In this document: piece by piece, positions 1 to 7,169 of the stretch | Layout of the letters: every line of letters begins with the position of its first letter | Numbering within the stretch: position 1 is the stretch's first letter | Virus record (IMG/VR): IMGVR_UViG_3300009503_000082 | Span: 1-31,282 of that record | Direction: 5' to 3' (one strand) | DNA from: a virus | Length of the DNA stretch: 31,282 nucleotides | The notes under the pieces: generated by a model | Seen by the model: only the letters and a program-made list of their open reading frames with translations | What the model was told of the DNA's origin: nothing | The model's database searches: none | Position numbers and translations under genes: made by a program

Positions 1-24
1 CTGGCGCGAACAAAGGCTAAGTAA
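1..24 (+). CDS. 3' end of an upstream gene (possibly large terminase)
   Basis: Frame 1 reads seven codons (L-A-R-T-K-A-K) to a TAA at 22-24. Frame 3 would instead stop at 18-20, so the exact frame is uncertain. By known phage gene order, the gene immediately before a portal gene is usually the terminase large subunit. That identity is inference from position only, because no domain is visible in this fragment. Confidence 0.3.
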   Translation: MARTKAK

Positions 25-39
25 GACGGGAGGTCTTGA

Positions 40-1536
40 TTGGATAATATCAATTCTGAAGCTCAAGGGTTTTCTGACGAGAACTCTGCATACGGAATCA
101 CGGTCCCCGCGCTGGCAACCGCCGCCGCGCTCGATGCGTCCGCATTCAGCAGCATCAATGCCAATGACGCGATCCCCACGACCTGGGAAGACAGGGCCCG
201 CAAAGCCTGGGAGTACTACGTCGAGGAGCCGCTCGTCAAGAACTGTGTGAACTCCTGGCGCACCTTCGCCGTGGGAGACGAGATCAAGATCACGAGCGAC
301 GATGACGCCGTGAAGCAAGAAGCCAACGACCTCGCCGCCAGACTCGGCATATCCGAGTTCGTGAAAGACATGATTCTCCAGCTTCTTGTGAAGGGCGACG
401 CGGTCGGGTTCAAGAGATATACGAAGGACGGCAAAGACATCGAGGAAGTCACCTGCGTCAACCCGGTCTCGGTCAAGGTGAAATACGCGCAGGGGCAGCT
501 TGTGGACATCGAGCAGTTTCCGGAGGACACCCCGACCGCAGGCCACGGGCTGAGACTGCCGGTCGAACAGACCCTGCACCTGAAGTGGGATGCTCCTGAG
601 TTTTCGCCGCGCGGCAACTCGCTCGTGCTGCCGGCGTTTCAGTCAATCGAGCTTCTTCGGGACTACCGGCGAGCGGAGCAGGCCATTGCCAAACGCTGGG
701 CCACTCCGTTCAGGCTGCTCAAGGTCGGCGGCGCGTTCGGCCAGAAGATGGTGATGCCCAACCAGAAGATGCTCGAGCAGGTTCGCGACATGGTGAACAA
801 GATGGACCTCAAGAGCGGTCTGGTCGTCCCCTTCTACGTCACGGTCGAAACCCACGGCACCGAAGGGCAGGTTTTCAACGTCGAGGACAAAGTCAAGGAG
901 GTCAAGGAAGACATAGTCGTCGCGCTTGGGCTGTCGCGCTCGCTTGTCGCGGGCGACGGACCCAACTTCGCGACGGCGTCGGTCTCGATGCAGAAGATGC
1001 TCATCATGATCCGCGAGATCAAGCACGCCGCGCGCACTATCCTCGAATGGATATTCGACGACTGGCTCGAGCTTTCAGGATATGCGGGCAAGAGCATCCA
1101 GTTCCTCTTCAACGATCTAGACCCGACGGACGCGGTCGACTTCAAGAAGCTCCTCATCGAGCTATACGACCGTAAGCTCATAAGCCGGTCGTCCCTACAG
1201 CTCAAGATGGACCTCGACCCGGATATCGAAGAAGCGAACCGGCAGAGCGAGGGCAAGTCGGTCGACCTGCTTGATGAAAAGCAAGTAAAGCCCATCGTCG
1301 ATATGGTCGTGGCCGGAATCATGAGCGTCGAGACCGCACAGGAGATGCTCGGTCTCGACCCTGACAAGAACAGACCCGGGGGCGAGTCCCAGGCATCGGC
1401 ATATGCCGGTGAGATCTGCGACTCGTGTGGCTTCTTCGATGCCGAGAAGAACAGGTGCAAAGTTACCCATGCCGAGGTTACATTCGACTCCCAGGCGTGC
1501 AGGCACATCATTCGCAGGGGGTCAATCGGCAGTTGA
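40..1536 (+). CDS. phage portal protein with cysteine-rich C-terminal tail
   Basis: The portal forms the dodecameric ring at the capsid vertex through which DNA enters and leaves. The 498-residue product has the usual portal length and character: an N-terminal helical entry with the motif EEPLVKNCVNSW, a central alpha/beta body, and a long stem/clip region around residues 290-350 rich in VKEVKEDI-type helices. It lies first in a portal, MuF, protease, capsid order, which supports the call. The TTG start at 40 is chosen because a GGGAGGT Shine-Dalgarno site lies at 28-34. The last 40 residues carry C460-x2-C463-x9-C473-x13-C487, which looks like a small zinc-binding knuckle appended to the portal. 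The stop overlaps the next gene's TTG start (TTGA at 1533-1536). Confidence 0.9.
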   Translation: MDNINSEAQGFSDENSAYGITVPALATAAALDASAFSSINANDAIPTTWEDRARKAWEYYVEEPLVKNCVNSWRTFAVGDEIKITSDDDAVKQEANDLAARLGISEFVKDMILQLLVKGDAVGFKRYTKDGKDIEEVTCVNPVSVKVKYAQGQLVDIEQFPEDTPTAGHGLRLPVEQTLHLKWDAPEFSPRGNSLVLPAFQSIELLRDYRRAEQAIAKRWATPFRLLKVGGAFGQKMVMPNQKMLEQVRDMVNKMDLKSGLVVPFYVTVETHGTEGQVFNVEDKVKEVKEDIVVALGLSRSLVAGDGPNFATASVSMQKMLIMIREIKHAARTILEWIFDDWLELSGYAGKSIQFLFNDLDPTDAVDFKKLLIELYDRKLISRSSLQLKMDLDPDIEEANRQSEGKSVDLLDEKQVKPIVDMVVAGIMSVETAQEMLGLDPDKNRPGGESQASAYAGEICDSCGFFDAEKNRCKVTHAEVTFDSQACRHIIRRGSIGS

Positions 1537-4500
1537 ACACCATCCATTCCCCGATGTGCGCTCTGGCCGACGTGTTCCAGGTCCAGAGGATCAGGGCCGC
1601 CACGGACAGAAGCTTGATGGCCCGCGACCTCTACACGGAGCAGGTGGTCTATCAGCTCACGCAGTCGCTCAAGTCGGCTGAAAAACAAGTGCGTTCGGCT
1701 CTTGCTGAATATCGAAGCCTCGGTTCTCTGCCGGACAACAAGCTCGCGGCGCTAAGGGGTCTGGGGAAGCTGGACGCCGAGATCGCCGATGTGATGAATG
1801 CGCTGCGCAGAGACCAGACCCTGATGTTCCGGCAAGCATCTCGGGCGGCGTTTCGCTCCGGCGTGTATCGAGGGATCGAAGAGTTCTCGGCGGCGCAGAT
1901 GCCGTTCTACCGCGATCTCACGCCGGACGGGATCGACAAGCTCACCACATCCGTTTTCACCCTCATCGACACCGATGCGCTGGACTTCATGGCCAATTAC
2001 AACCTAGTGCTTGCCGGGGACGTTCACCGGCAACTCGCGGACGGCATCAAGCGCACAATCCTCGGCGGCATCGCCACGGGCAAGGGCGCGGATGATATAG
2101 CCCGTGACCTCGGATCGGTGATCGAGGACAAGGAGTCCTTCCGGCACGCCGGGTCAAAGGTGTTCACCAAGGCGCAATACCGGATGGAGATGATAGCACG
2201 TACCGAAGTGCTGCGCGCTCACAACCAAGGCCGCATCAAGTTCCATCAGCAGGTCGGCGTGCGGAAGCTCGAATGGATGACGATGGAGGATGAGCGGGTC
2301 TGTCCGGTGTGCGGTCCCCTGGATGGCAAAGTCTTCGACACCGACCGTTTCCCGAACCAGCCCGCTCATCCGAACTGCCGGTGCACGAGCGTCGTGGCAT
2401 GGCCGCTGGTCATCTGCGGCGGGGAGTTGGGCGCGACGGCAGCGCCCGGTCAGAGCGCGTGTATCCTGCCTCCGCAGGCAATACACGACCTGGCAAAGCA
2501 ACAGGCCGAGGAAGAGAAGAAGCTCAAAGAGGCGTTCGAGTCGGGAGAGGTCGCCGATCTGTCGGCACTCACAGTCAAGCAGCTTCAGACACTGGCCAAG
2601 GGAAACGGCATATCGGTCGCGCGAACGAAGAGCGACTTTATCAAGCTCTTGGACCAGGTAGAGCCGGGAGTCAATCACGGCGACCTCTCCGGCGCGGCGC
2701 TGCAGGCGAAGATAAAGCAGTACAACATCGCGGCGCTGCGGAGTAAGGACGACCTCGCAAAGCTGCTCGCATCGAAGCAGGCCGCAATCAAGCAGGCCAA
2801 GGCTCTGGAGGAAGCAGCAAAGAACTTAGCGCCTCAGACGGACCTCTCCGGCCTCACAATGGTCCAACTCAAGGATATGGCCAAGCAGCATGGCGTCTCC
2901 TTGAACCTCACCAAGTCCGAAGTCATCGAGATGCTCGACGTGCTGGAACCGGGGGTGGATCACTCCGGCCTGGCCGGGAAGACCCTGATCGCCGCGAAAG
3001 CGAAACATGGCATTCCGCCGCTCAAGAACAAGGAGCAGCTCGCGAAAGCGCTGGAGAAAGCCGCAGGCAAACAGATGGCGGAACAGGCCAAGCAGCAGGC
3101 TCTTGACGCAGCAAAGGCCGAGGCTTTGAAGAAAGCAGATCAAGCGCTGAAGGAAGCCACATCGCAGATAGTGATGCCGTCATCTTCCTCGCAGTATTCC
3201 TCGTTCCTCGAGTCGGTCAAGGCTGCCGAGGGCGAGCTTGCAAAGGACTCCGGTCTGCCGGCCGCAGTCCTCGAACAGCACGCAAAGGAGGTCGCGCTCA
3301 AGAAGCAGGCATTCCAACAGCAGATTGCGGCGATGAAGTCCGGCGAACTCAAAGATCTGGCGAAACAGACCAAGGTTACGCACTGGCAGTGGGCTTCGAA
3401 AGACGAACTGGTTACTCTCTTCACTGAGACGGACGCCGCAAAGGTATCAGGGGCCCAGGCGAGCATCGAGGCAAAGCATGCCAAGTGGGCGGAGAAGCAC
3501 CTGGGGAAGGCGGGCAAGACAGCGCAGCCGAAGCCTGTGGCCACACCGCCTCAGACCAAGCCACAGGTCGCTACTGAATCGGTCACATCAGCGTCCCCGA
3601 ACACATTCACGAAGAAAGGCTCGGAGTTCGAGGCCGTTGATTCAGCCTGGGCGGAGAAAGGCAAGCCTGAGAAGTTCAAGTATGACGGCAAGGCCAACGT
3701 CGGCGGGGCTCACGAGAAGGAATTCTGGATCGACGAGAATGGCGACAAGTGGCTTTTCAAGCCCGTCGGCAAACGCTCAGACGACTTCGTCGCGTACGGA
3801 GAGGAAGCGGCGTACAAGATCGGCAGGCTTATCGACCCCGACGCCATCGAGGTGCGGACCATTCGCCTGAACGGGCGGACAGGCTCGATACAGAAGTGGC
3901 GGACTGATCTCTCTGTCAGGTACGATTTCTCGGAGATCGAAGTCACCGAGTTGTTCGCCGACGAGGTGGTGCAGATACAGCGTGAGCACGTGCTCGACTG
4001 GCTGATCGCAAACCACGACGGCCACCCCAAGCAGTTCCTCCGGGCGAAGAACACTCACATCTACGGCATCGACAAGGGCCAGCTATTCAAGTTCCTTGGC
4101 TCTGACAAGCTGTCTGTAGACTACCATCCCAATGGAGTCTGCGGCGAACAGGAGCCGTTGTACAACACGCTATTCCGCGCGGTGAAGCAAGGCAAGGTGG
4201 TGGCCGACCCGTCTGTGACTCTGCGCTACATTCGCGAGGTGGAGCGCATATCCGACGATGATTACCTGGCCTTGCTGCGGCCTTATGTCGAGGGCAGGTT
4301 CGGAAGCGACGAGGCTGGAAAGCGAGCATTTTACGAGCTGGCCCAGGCGCGGAAGCACAATCTGCGCCGTGACTTCGAGGAGTTCTACGCCGACGTGCTC
4401 GGCAAGACGGGATTCCGGTTCGAACAAGTTGTCGAGGCTCCAACCAAAGGCCGCATCGGCAAGGCCGAAGAGGAACTGCTCGAAGATGTCCAACGACTGG

Positions 4501-6122
4501 GCTGGCAGGGGAAGGCGCTCCCGATTGACGAGGACAACATAGAGGACCAGAACGCGCTTATCTTCACCGAGACGGCCAAAGGCCAACAGCGCACGGTGAT
4601 CAAGCTCAAGGTCAGACCGGAGGCGGAATCAAAGGTCTTGGCCAAACTCCGCAAGGCGACAAAGCAGGTCACCAAGATCGGTGAACGTCTGCCGGAAGAC
4701 GACTTCGCCGAAGACATTCTCGACGCGGTAAAGACCGTGAACCACCATGCAGGCGACGGCCACTACAACAAAGCGAAGATAGACAAGGCAGTGGGGCATA
4801 TCGAGGCGCTTGAGAGACTGGCGAAGTCCGATGATCCGGACGTCCGCGAGATGGCCGAAACATACAAGGGCTGGTTGGAGAAAGTGCAGCAGGCGGTCCG
4901 CGACCGAAAAGCCATTCCCGAGTACTTCGATACGTACCTCAAGAAGGTCGCCACTAAGCCGAAAAAAACGGAGTCCGACTTCACCTGTCGTAAAACCAAG
5001 GTACTCCTCGAGAAGCGAACCGTCAACAAGGGTGACCTGTCCGTCGAGAGCGAGGCTGTGGACCTCGGCAGTCTGTTTGGCGGACGGCACTTGCCCGAAG
5101 GCGAGCAGTACGAGATAGACTTCGGGGACGGCGTCCGCGCGGTCTACCACCCGTGGTCGTCGAAGAACCTGTATGCGCATTCCGAGGAGTTCGAGATGGT
5201 GTTGCCGGGCCGTCCGGACGCCAAAAGCTTGGACCGGGCGCTGGAGAAGATGGAGAAGATCGGCTTGAAGGCGAACATCGCCACTGCCGAGGACGCGGAG
5301 ATCCTCTATCTCCACAAGCAGGCTTACATAACCCAAGTCGACAAGTCTCCTGAATACACGCAGATGATCTCCGCACTCGACCAGCGCAACGCATCGAAGA
5401 CGGAGCGCATTCAGGCAATGCGCGGGTTTTGGGAGAAGCGGCTCGGAGTGCCGGACATCACGAAGATCCCGGGCTACGATCCCGTCGGAGAGTATCAACT
5501 CGGTTTCAAGGACAAAACGATAGGCGGCGGCTATCGGTATCAATACAGGTTCGATATCTCCGACGAAGACTTGGAACGCGAGATGGCGGGCTACAGCCTC
5601 CATCACAGCTTGACGAATAGCTCCAGCATGAGCGGGTTCCTTGACGCGGCTCTGGAGAACAACGGCACCTTGATAAGCACGGTCGAGAAGCTCAGGGCCG
5701 GGGTGCAGCCGCGCGGCATGTCGCCGGAATCGGATATGAAAACCGGCGGAGCGAGCTACGTGTTCACGAGAATCAAGAAATCACCGCTTTCCGGCGCTTC
5801 CGCCGAAAACGGCCTCTACTTCAAGAAGCGCATGCTAAGGCGGATGGACGCCATAAGCTACGACCACGACGCCTACGGCAAGGTTACCGAAGACTACGTG
5901 CCCACGCACCGGGGAAGCGATCCCAAGACCTGGAAGACCTATGCGCAAAACACAAGCAACGAGACGATCCTCAAGCACTCGATAACGCTGCTGGATAACC
6001 TGGAGGCGATAGTAGTCGGAAGCCAGTCGGAGCGGATGCAAGTGCTGGCGGTATTCAAGAAGCACGGCATATCCAAGCTGACCGACGGTCGCAAGGTCGA
6101 GGATATCGTTTTGGTGAGGTGA
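1533..6122 (+). CDS. giant MuF/SPP1 gp7-type minor head protein with kinase-like and other C-terminal domains
   Basis: The gene encodes 1,529 residues from a TTG start coupled to the portal stop, with an AGGGGG Shine-Dalgarno site at 1516-1521; an ATG at 1554 is the alternative. Residues about 150-290 are a MuF (phage head morphogenesis) domain, with the IARTEVLRAHNQGR helix near 220 and a zinc-like signature VCPVCG (C257, C260) plus HPNCRC (H279, C282, C284). Two SAP/HeH-like repeats follow (about 343-385 and 437-470, each ending EPGV[ND]H). An Ala/Lys/Gln-rich helical linker leads to a PI3/4-kinase- or HipA-like domain at about 700-950: lysine K743 in WLFKPVG, catalytic-loop-like N827-H-D829-G-H831-P-K-Q834, and metal-type D847 in GIDKG. 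The last 550 residues are unassigned, with an ART-like pattern near 1357-1412. Ordinary MuF proteins are far shorter. By family knowledge, MuF proteins are internal virion proteins and some carry toxin domains; an effector role here is inference. Confidence 0.85.
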   Translation: MNTIHSPMCALADVFQVQRIRAATDRSLMARDLYTEQVVYQLTQSLKSAEKQVRSALAEYRSLGSLPDNKLAALRGLGKLDAEIADVMNALRRDQTLMFRQASRAAFRSGVYRGIEEFSAAQMPFYRDLTPDGIDKLTTSVFTLIDTDALDFMANYNLVLAGDVHRQLADGIKRTILGGIATGKGADDIARDLGSVIEDKESFRHAGSKVFTKAQYRMEMIARTEVLRAHNQGRIKFHQQVGVRKLEWMTMEDERVCPVCGPLDGKVFDTDRFPNQPAHPNCRCTSVVAWPLVICGGELGATAAPGQSACILPPQAIHDLAKQQAEEEKKLKEAFESGEVADLSALTVKQLQTLAKGNGISVARTKSDFIKLLDQVEPGVNHGDLSGAALQAKIKQYNIAALRSKDDLAKLLASKQAAIKQAKALEEAAKNLAPQTDLSGLTMVQLKDMAKQHGVSLNLTKSEVIEMLDVLEPGVDHSGLAGKTLIAAKAKHGIPPLKNKEQLAKALEKAAGKQMAEQAKQQALDAAKAEALKKADQALKEATSQIVMPSSSSQYSSFLESVKAAEGELAKDSGLPAAVLEQHAKEVALKKQAFQQQIAAMKSGELKDLAKQTKVTHWQWASKDELVTLFTETDAAKVSGAQASIEAKHAKWAEKHLGKAGKTAQPKPVATPPQTKPQVATESVTSASPNTFTKKGSEFEAVDSAWAEKGKPEKFKYDGKANVGGAHEKEFWIDENGDKWLFKPVGKRSDDFVAYGEEAAYKIGRLIDPDAIEVRTIRLNGRTGSIQKWRTDLSVRYDFSEIEVTELFADEVVQIQREHVLDWLIANHDGHPKQFLRAKNTHIYGIDKGQLFKFLGSDKLSVDYHPNGVCGEQEPLYNTLFRAVKQGKVVADPSVTLRYIREVERISDDDYLALLRPYVEGRFGSDEAGKRAFYELAQARKHNLRRDFEEFYADVLGKTGFRFEQVVEAPTKGRIGKAEEELLEDVQRLGWQGKALPIDEDNIEDQNALIFTETAKGQQRTVIKLKVRPEAESKVLAKLRKATKQVTKIGERLPEDDFAEDILDAVKTVNHHAGDGHYNKAKIDKAVGHIEALERLAKSDDPDVREMAETYKGWLEKVQQAVRDRKAIPEYFDTYLKKVATKPKKTESDFTCRKTKVLLEKRTVNKGDLSVESEAVDLGSLFGGRHLPEGEQYEIDFGDGVRAVYHPWSSKNLYAHSEEFEMVLPGRPDAKSLDRALEKMEKIGLKANIATAEDAEILYLHKQAYITQVDKSPEYTQMISALDQRNASKTERIQAMRGFWEKRLGVPDITKIPGYDPVGEYQLGFKDKTIGGGYRYQYRFDISDEDLEREMAGYSLHHSLTNSSSMSGFLDAALENNGTLISTVEKLRAGVQPRGMSPESDMKTGGASYVFTRIKKSPLSGASAENGLYFKKRMLRRMDAISYDHDAYGKVTEDYVPTHRGSDPKTWKTYAQNTSNETILKHSITLLDNLEAIVVGSQSERMQVLAVFKKHGISKLTDGRKVEDIVLVR

Positions 6123-6595
6123 GTATGAGGGAGTTCATAGCACAGGAAAAGGCAAGGCTGCAGGCCCTGTTCGACGAGTTCAATCGCGATGGATCGTTCA
6201 TCGTGTTGCGAGAAGGTCGCGGTGAGCCGCTGCTGCTTGGGCTTGTCGACAGCTACACCGTTACCCGGGTCGCCCCGCACTTCGATGCGGCCGGCAACGT
6301 CACGAAGACCGACTTCTGGGTCATGTGGAAATCGATCGGCTATGACAACGGCTATCAGTATTCGCATACAATCCAGGTCGTAGACTGGAGCCGGGACGAC
6401 ACCTACGAGCTAGACCTCACCGACGACCTTGGCCGCCGCTATCACATCGAGCTAGTTATGGACGCGACCGAACACGAGTATGTGCTCGACTGGCGCAAGT
6501 GGCTGCGTTACAAGGCCGAGAACGCCGCGGAGTTCGAGATCATCGACGCCCAGCTTCTCGAGGAGCACACGAAAATAGCGGAGTCTTGGGAATGA
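6119..6595 (+). CDS. hypothetical protein downstream of the MuF effector (possible partner or immunity protein)
   Basis: The 158-residue acidic soluble protein has no transmembrane segment or signal peptide, and I do not recognise the family. It has a helical N-terminus (about 1-22), a beta-rich middle that includes VMWKSIGY and YELDLTDDLG, and an acidic helical C-terminus. The GTG start at 6119 overlaps the MuF stop (GTGA). An in-frame ATG at 6125 is equally possible because GAGG at 6116-6119 is well spaced from it. It is translationally coupled to the giant MuF gene and to the next small gene. By analogy with MuF polymorphic toxins, small genes directly after the toxin are often immunity genes, but nothing in this sequence proves that role. 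Confidence 0.6.
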   Translation: MSMREFIAQEKARLQALFDEFNRDGSFIVLREGRGEPLLLGLVDSYTVTRVAPHFDAAGNVTKTDFWVMWKSIGYDNGYQYSHTIQVVDWSRDDTYELDLTDDLGRRYHIELVMDATEHEYVLDWRKWLRYKAENAAEFEIIDAQLLEEHTKIAESWE

Positions 6596-6924
6596 AGCTC
6601 AGATATATGATCGAATACGCGCTGCGCGAGCGCGACACGAACCCGCGCTATGAACCTATCGGTGTCTGGGTGCAAGGTCCCGGCCCGGGACTGGATATCG
6701 TGATGGACTACCTGCCCGGCAATGAGGAGTTTGCCGAAGACGCCGACTGTGTCATCAACCGGCTGGTGGAAAACGGCATCAAGTCCCTGCCTGATGAGTT
6801 TCTGGAGTATCACCGATCCACGATGTCGCCATATCGTGGAATGCGCGGCGAGATCGTCCAGACCGAGAAGTTTGCCACGGCAGAGGAGTGCGCCAAAGAA
6901 GTCTGTAGGGCAATCGCGCACTAA
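6592..6924 (+). CDS. hypothetical small protein
   Basis: The product is 110 residues. The ATG start overlaps the previous stop (ATGA at 6592-6595), so the two genes are probably co-translated. The product is acidic and soluble, with alternating strands and helices (motifs RYEPIGVWVQGPG and GMRGEIVQTEKFATAEE), and no recognised domain, membrane segment or catalytic motif. It ends the first head operon block: a 245-nt gap with a terminator-like hairpin follows. Together with the preceding gene it could be a cargo accessory to the MuF effector protein; this is inference from position. Confidence 0.6.
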   Translation: MKLRYMIEYALRERDTNPRYEPIGVWVQGPGPGLDIVMDYLPGNEEFAEDADCVINRLVENGIKSLPDEFLEYHRSTMSPYRGMRGEIVQTEKFATAEECAKEVCRAIAH

Positions 6925-6976
6925 TCCCGCACTTTTGCCGCACTCGACCACCTCCCACCATATCACCAAGATAGTA

Positions 6977-7002
6977 ACCCACACTTGTTTACATGTGTGG
7001 GT
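6977..7002 (+). terminator. terminator-like hairpin after the MuF block
   Basis: ACCCACAC (6977-6984) pairs perfectly with GTGTGGGT (6995-7002) around a 10-nt loop, and ATTTCTAT follows. The tail is only partly T-rich, so termination may be weak. It lies about 50 nt after the last small gene of the MuF block, where a transcript boundary would make sense. Confidence 0.5.
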
Positions 7003-7010
7003 ATTTCTAT

Positions 7011-7048
7011 CCATTCTGCCTAAGAATGCAAGTGGAAGCCATTCTGCC
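7011..7048. repeat. short direct repeat in the 6925-7169 gap
   Basis: CCATTCTGCC occurs at 7011-7020 and again at 7039-7048, starts 28 nt apart. The 245-nt gap has no convincing gene. It holds the terminator-like hairpin, this direct repeat, copy 1 of the 49-nt repeat and a hairpin before the next gene. The repeat could be a protein-binding site or chance. Confidence 0.35.
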
Positions 7049-7080
7049 AGACCTCTTCTAGGTTGCTCTCCTGCCCCCGA

Positions 7081-7129
7081 AAAGAATCCCGGCACGCCGC
7101 GAGTTTTGCCAGTAAATATCAATTGGAGA
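7081..7129 (+). repeat. 49-nt imperfect repeat, copy 1
   Basis: This copy shares AAAGAATCCCGGCACGC at its left and GCCAGTAAATATCAA at its right with a second copy at 24380-24428, separated in both by a variable core of about 9 nt. Both end in TGGAGA and both lie shortly before a structural gene that resumes after non-structural genes. GGCA and TGCC flank the variable core here and could pair. The function is unknown: a leader or promoter element, a recombination scar, or a remnant coding end. Confidence 0.7.
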
Positions 7130-7150
7130 GGTTCCCTGCCAATGGGAACC
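7130..7150 (+). promoter_or_regulatory. hairpin in the leader of the methyltransferase-protease gene
   Basis: GGTTCCC (7130-7136) and GGGAACC (7144-7150) form a perfect 7-bp stem with a 7-nt loop directly after repeat copy 1. The Shine-Dalgarno GGAG (7160-7163) and ATG (7170) follow within 20 nt, so the hairpin could affect translation or mRNA stability. There is no T-tract, so it does not look like a terminator. Confidence 0.45.
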
Positions 7151-7169
7151 GCACGTGTCGGAGTGATCG

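Noticed and set aside
4629-5606. 325-codon minus-strand frame inside the MuF gene
   Set aside because: It is opposite a continuous coding gene with no promoter or ribosome site and no domain, so I treat it as a shadow.
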